Source: Rossellomorea arthrocnemi
GTDB taxonomy: Bacteria > Bacillota > Bacilli > Bacillales > Bacillaceae_B
Direction: 5' to 3'
Length of the DNA: 64,000 nucleotides
Assembly (NCBI RefSeq): GCF_904424705.1
Contig: NZ_CAJGBF010000001.1
Span: 496,001-560,000 of the forward strand
Position 1 is the first letter of the stretch; each line of letters opens with the position of its first letter. The notes beneath the pieces were generated by a model. The model saw only the letters and a list, made by a program, of their open reading frames with translations, did no database searches and was not told the DNA's origin. The position numbers and the translations under genes are program-made. This document shows positions 61,450 through 64,000 of the stretch, in pieces.

Positions 61450-62442
61450 ATGAAGCGTCTTTGTTGCGGTATTTTGATGTCCGTTCTTTTCCTCACCGGC
61501 TGCAGCTCTTTAAAGGTACTTGATCCCAAAGGTACGGTGGCTGAACTTCAATTGAACTTATTCCAAATTTCCATTGCGATTATGCTGTTGGTTTTTTTTA
61601 TTGTGTTTTCCATGTTTGTGTATTTCACATGGAAGTATAGAGAAACACCTGAGCGCCGCGGTTTCACCCCTTCATATGTCAAAGGGAATAAGAAAATGGA
61701 GGTGACGTGGACTGTCATCCCCATTCTCTTATTGACGATCCTTGCAGTCCCTACTGTGAAAGGAACCTTCTCCCTTGCCCATTCGGATGAAAAAAGTGAA
61801 AATCCATTGGAAATTGAAGTGACGGGACACCAGTATTGGTGGGAGGTCCACTATCCCGATCAGGACATCACCCTGACCAACGAAGCATACATACCAGTGG
61901 ATCAGCCAGTCGTGTTCCATTTGAAATCCGATGATGTCATTCATTCCTTTTGGGTGCCGAAGCTCGGTGGAAAAAAGGATCTCATACCAGGAAAGAACAA
62001 CACTCTTACCCTGAATGCATCGGAGGAAGGGGTCTACAAGGGACAATGTGCAGAGTTGTGCGGAGCTTCCCATTCTTTCATGAGATTCAAGATTCACGCG
62101 GTCGGAGAAAACCAATTCAATCAATGGAAGGATAAAAAATCAAAGGAAAAAGCACCTGAAAATCTAACCCCGGCGGCTGAAAAAGGAAAGAAAATCTTCA
62201 TATCTAAATGCTTAAGCTGCCATGCCGTGTCACCTGCAGAAAGAAGCGAAGGGCCCAACCTGGCCGGATTTTCCGATAAAGAGCGGATAGGGAATGTCGT
62301 GAAGAATACGGACGAAAATGTAGAAAAATGGATCAAGGACCCGTCTTCTTTCAAACCCGATATCAACATGCCCGGTTTTCCGGATTTAACGGAGGAAGAC
62401 CTTCATGCATTAAGCGAATATCTTTCGCGATTAGAAGAATAA
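61450..62442 (+). CDS. Cytochrome c oxidase subunit II with fused cytochrome c (caa3 type)
   Basis: 330 residues. A lipoprotein signal (FLTGCSS, Cys near 18) is followed by two membrane helices (about 38-60 and 85-100), a CuA cupredoxin domain (GHQYWWEVHYPD; metal ligands in QCAELCGASHSFM) and a C-terminal cytochrome c domain with CLSCH and a distal Met (INMPGFPDL). It accepts electrons from cytochrome c directly onto its own haem c and passes them through CuA to subunit I. ATG at 61450 with GAGAGGGGG upstream. First gene of an oxidase operon; subunit I follows. Confidence 0.93.
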   Translation: MKRLCCGILMSVLFLTGCSSLKVLDPKGTVAELQLNLFQISIAIMLLVFFIVFSMFVYFTWKYRETPERRGFTPSYVKGNKKMEVTWTVIPILLLTILAVPTVKGTFSLAHSDEKSENPLEIEVTGHQYWWEVHYPDQDITLTNEAYIPVDQPVVFHLKSDDVIHSFWVPKLGGKKDLIPGKNNTLTLNASEEGVYKGQCAELCGASHSFMRFKIHAVGENQFNQWKDKKSKEKAPENLTPAAEKGKKIFISKCLSCHAVSPAERSEGPNLAGFSDKERIGNVVKNTDENVEKWIKDPSSFKPDINMPGFPDLTEEDLHALSEYLSRLEE

Positions 62443-62469
62443 ACTTTTGGCCATTAGGAGGTGGTGAAT

Positions 62470-64000
62470 ATGGATATCAAGTACACCCTTTTCGGACGGG
62501 AATTCGTATTCCCCTCTGATATCATTGCGGCAGACATCTCCATTCTCATCATGGGAATGGCTGCCTTCTTCTTATTGACATACTTAAAAAAGTGGAAGTG
62601 GGCATGGAACTTCGCAACCTCCACCCATCATCATAAAGTAGGCATCTTATACATGGCGGCAGGCGGTGCCTTTTTTCTACGAGGTGGTCTGGATGCCCTG
62701 ATCATCCGGCTCCAGCTCGCACTCCCGGAAAATCAGTTCTGGGTCTTTCAAGGTGAAAAGTATAACCAAATGATGACGACCCACGGCACTACGATGATCT
62801 TCTTCGTAGCCATGCCTTTATTGATCGGGCTTATGAATGTCGCCGTTCCCCTTCAAATAGGGGCTAGGGACTTAGCTTTCCCCTATCTCAACCTGCTGAG
62901 CTTTTGGCTGTTTCTTATTGGAGGGGCGTTGGTTAATATCAGCTTTGTTCTGGGAGGATCACCTTCTGCAGGGTGGACCGGCTTTGCCCCACTTAGCCTG
63001 GATGTCTATACTCCCGGCCCTGGTCTTGATTATTATGCCATTGGCATTCAAATCGCTGGTGCCGGTACAATTATATCCGCCATTAATTTTCTGGTGACCA
63101 TCATTAGAAAACGGGCTCCTGGGCTTACTTTTATGAGACTGCCTTTATTCACATGGTCTTCATTTGTCACATCCATTTTAATATTATTTGCCTTTCCCGC
63201 CCTTACTGTTGCCTTGTTACTATTAACGATGGACCGGGTGTACGGCACGGCTTTCTTGACGGGAACTGAGGGAAATCCTCTTATTTGGCAGCATTTATTC
63301 TGGATCTTCGGTCACCCTGAAGTATATATTTTAATCCTGCCGGCTTTTGGCATCTTTTCCGACGTGATCACCACCTTTTCAAGACGGAACCTTTTTGCCT
63401 ACCCTGCTATGGTCTTTGCCCTTGTGCTGATCGGCTTTCTTGGTTTCATGGTGTGGATCCATCACATGTTTACGGTGGGGCTCGGACCGATCTCCAATGC
63501 CATCTTTGCCCTCGCCACCATGTCCATAGCAGTCCCGACAGGCATCAAAATCTTCAACTGGCTCTTCACACTTCGGGGAGGGGTCATCCGGTTTAAGACC
63601 GCCATGTTATTTTCACTGGCGTTCATCCCAACCTTTCTCATCGGCGGTGCCACAGGTGTCATGCTTTCGTCGGCTCCTGCCGATTATCAGTACCACGATA
63701 GTTATTTTGTGGTCGGACATTTCCATTATGTCATTGTCGGTGGAACGATTCTGGGGATTTTTGCAGGTGTGTATTATTGGTGGCCGAAAATGTTCGGTTT
63801 TTTACTCAATGAAACATTGGGGAAGTGGCATTTCTGGTTCTTCACCATCGGCTTTCATATTACCTTCTTCCCGATGCATCTCATGGGCTTGAATGGGATG
63901 CCCCGCCGTGTTTTCACGTATTTAAAGAGTGACGGCTTGGGGACATTGAATCTCATCAGCACGATTGGAGCCTTTCTCATGGCTGCTGCCGTAATGATCT
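62470..64000 (+). CDS. Haem-copper oxidase subunit I, cut by the window edge
   Basis: About 510 residues are visible, with the C-terminus beyond the window. Ligands are present: haem a His in MTTHGTTMIFF, CuB and cross-linked Tyr in FGHPEVYILILPAFG, IHHMF, the K-channel region FIPTFLIGGATG, and the haem a3/a pair in VVGHFHYVIVGG. The N-terminus (FVFPSDIIAADISILI ... LTYLKKWKW) resembles QoxB-type quinol oxidases more than standard CtaD, yet the neighbour has CuA and haem c, so this is a cytochrome c oxidase. ATG at 62470 with TAGGAGGTGG upstream. Likely an alternative oxidase to the main ctaCDEF set. Confidence 0.9.
   Translation, partial: MDIKYTLFGREFVFPSDIIAADISILIMGMAAFFLLTYLKKWKWAWNFATSTHHHKVGILYMAAGGAFFLRGGLDALIIRLQLALPENQFWVFQGEKYNQMMTTHGTTMIFFVAMPLLIGLMNVAVPLQIGARDLAFPYLNLLSFWLFLIGGALVNISFVLGGSPSAGWTGFAPLSLDVYTPGPGLDYYAIGIQIAGAGTIISAINFLVTIIRKRAPGLTFMRLPLFTWSSFVTSILILFAFPALTVALLLLTMDRVYGTAFLTGTEGNPLIWQHLFWIFGHPEVYILILPAFGIFSDVITTFSRRNLFAYPAMVFALVLIGFLGFMVWIHHMFTVGLGPISNAIFALATMSIAVPTGIKIFNWLFTLRGGVIRFKTAMLFSLAFIPTFLIGGATGVMLSSAPADYQYHDSYFVVGHFHYVIVGGTILGIFAGVYYWWPKMFGFLLNETLGKWHFWFFTIGFHITFFPMHLMGLNGMPRRVFTYLKSDGLGTLNLISTIGAFLMAAAVMI

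Overview
The window is a chromosomal segment of a spore-forming member of the Bacillaceae (Bacillota). The evidence is a GerA-type spore germination operon, strong AAGGAGG-type ribosome binding sites before most genes, PerR-like boxes before katG and ahpC, GTG/TTG starts, and families typical of Bacillus (YitT, HxlR, UPF0158, DUF3243, DUF5412, a sigma-B-like promoter). A Rossellomorea/Bacillus-like species is my inference; no rRNA or tRNA gene was seen that could settle it.

Layout. 1-5.3 kb: ECF sigma factor and anti-sigma factor, a YitT membrane protein, an HxlR regulator facing a hydrolase/nitroreductase pair, and a MepB-like gene. 5.3-13.7 kb: AT-rich, probably accessory; a secreted M23 peptidase followed by a stand-alone copy of its SH3-like domain, an HTH-TPR (RRNPP-like) regulator, a 1419-residue cell-surface subtilase with cohesin-like and dockerin-like parts, and a gene-free stretch with a MITE-like palindromic element. 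13.7-16 kb: DNA alkylation repair protein and an MFS exporter. 16.2-26.6 kb: a ten-gene exopolysaccharide operon on the minus strand (sugar transferase, two glycosyltransferases, nucleotidyltransferase, beta-helix protein, epimerase, Wzz-like protein, degenerate CpsD-like ATPase, Wzx, Wzy). Its promoter carries a SinR-box-like palindrome, and a second beta-helix paralogue is divergent from it.

27.9-32.6 kb: an EamA transporter with an attenuator-like leader, and a FadR-type regulator divergent from a Cys/Met-metabolism PLP enzyme and an NhaC antiporter. 32.7-37.1 kb: gerA-gerC-gerB germinant receptor operon with a divergent small two-helix protein resembling a receptor D-subunit. 37.1-42.2 kb: two-component system plus FtsX-type ABC transporter. 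42.5-46.4 kb: katG, then an autoregulated winged-helix regulator with phosphatidylserine decarboxylase. 46.6-51.7 kb: two half-size YdcZ transporters flanking a Crp/Fnr regulator, a DJ-1/PfpI protein, a TetR-regulated MFS exporter and UPF0158. 52.5-54.7 kb: ahpC-ahpF. 54.8-61.2 kb: a PP2C-like phosphatase, a Dph6-like ATP-pyrophosphatase, small membrane or hypothetical genes, a PAS-STAS protein and a CBO0543-family protein followed by a 40-codon membrane peptide. 61.4 kb to the end: caa3-type oxidase subunits II and I, the latter cut by the window edge.

The peroxide genes (katG, ahpCF) probably form one PerR-type regulon, and the exopolysaccharide genes one operon. The least explained signals are not genes: three arrays of a 7-8 bp word repeated every 20-21 bp in neighbouring intergenic gaps (46.4, 48.4 and 49.2 kb), and a 14-bp word (GAGGGACGGACCTC and partial forms) occurring ten times, both in terminator-like hairpins and inside coding sequence.
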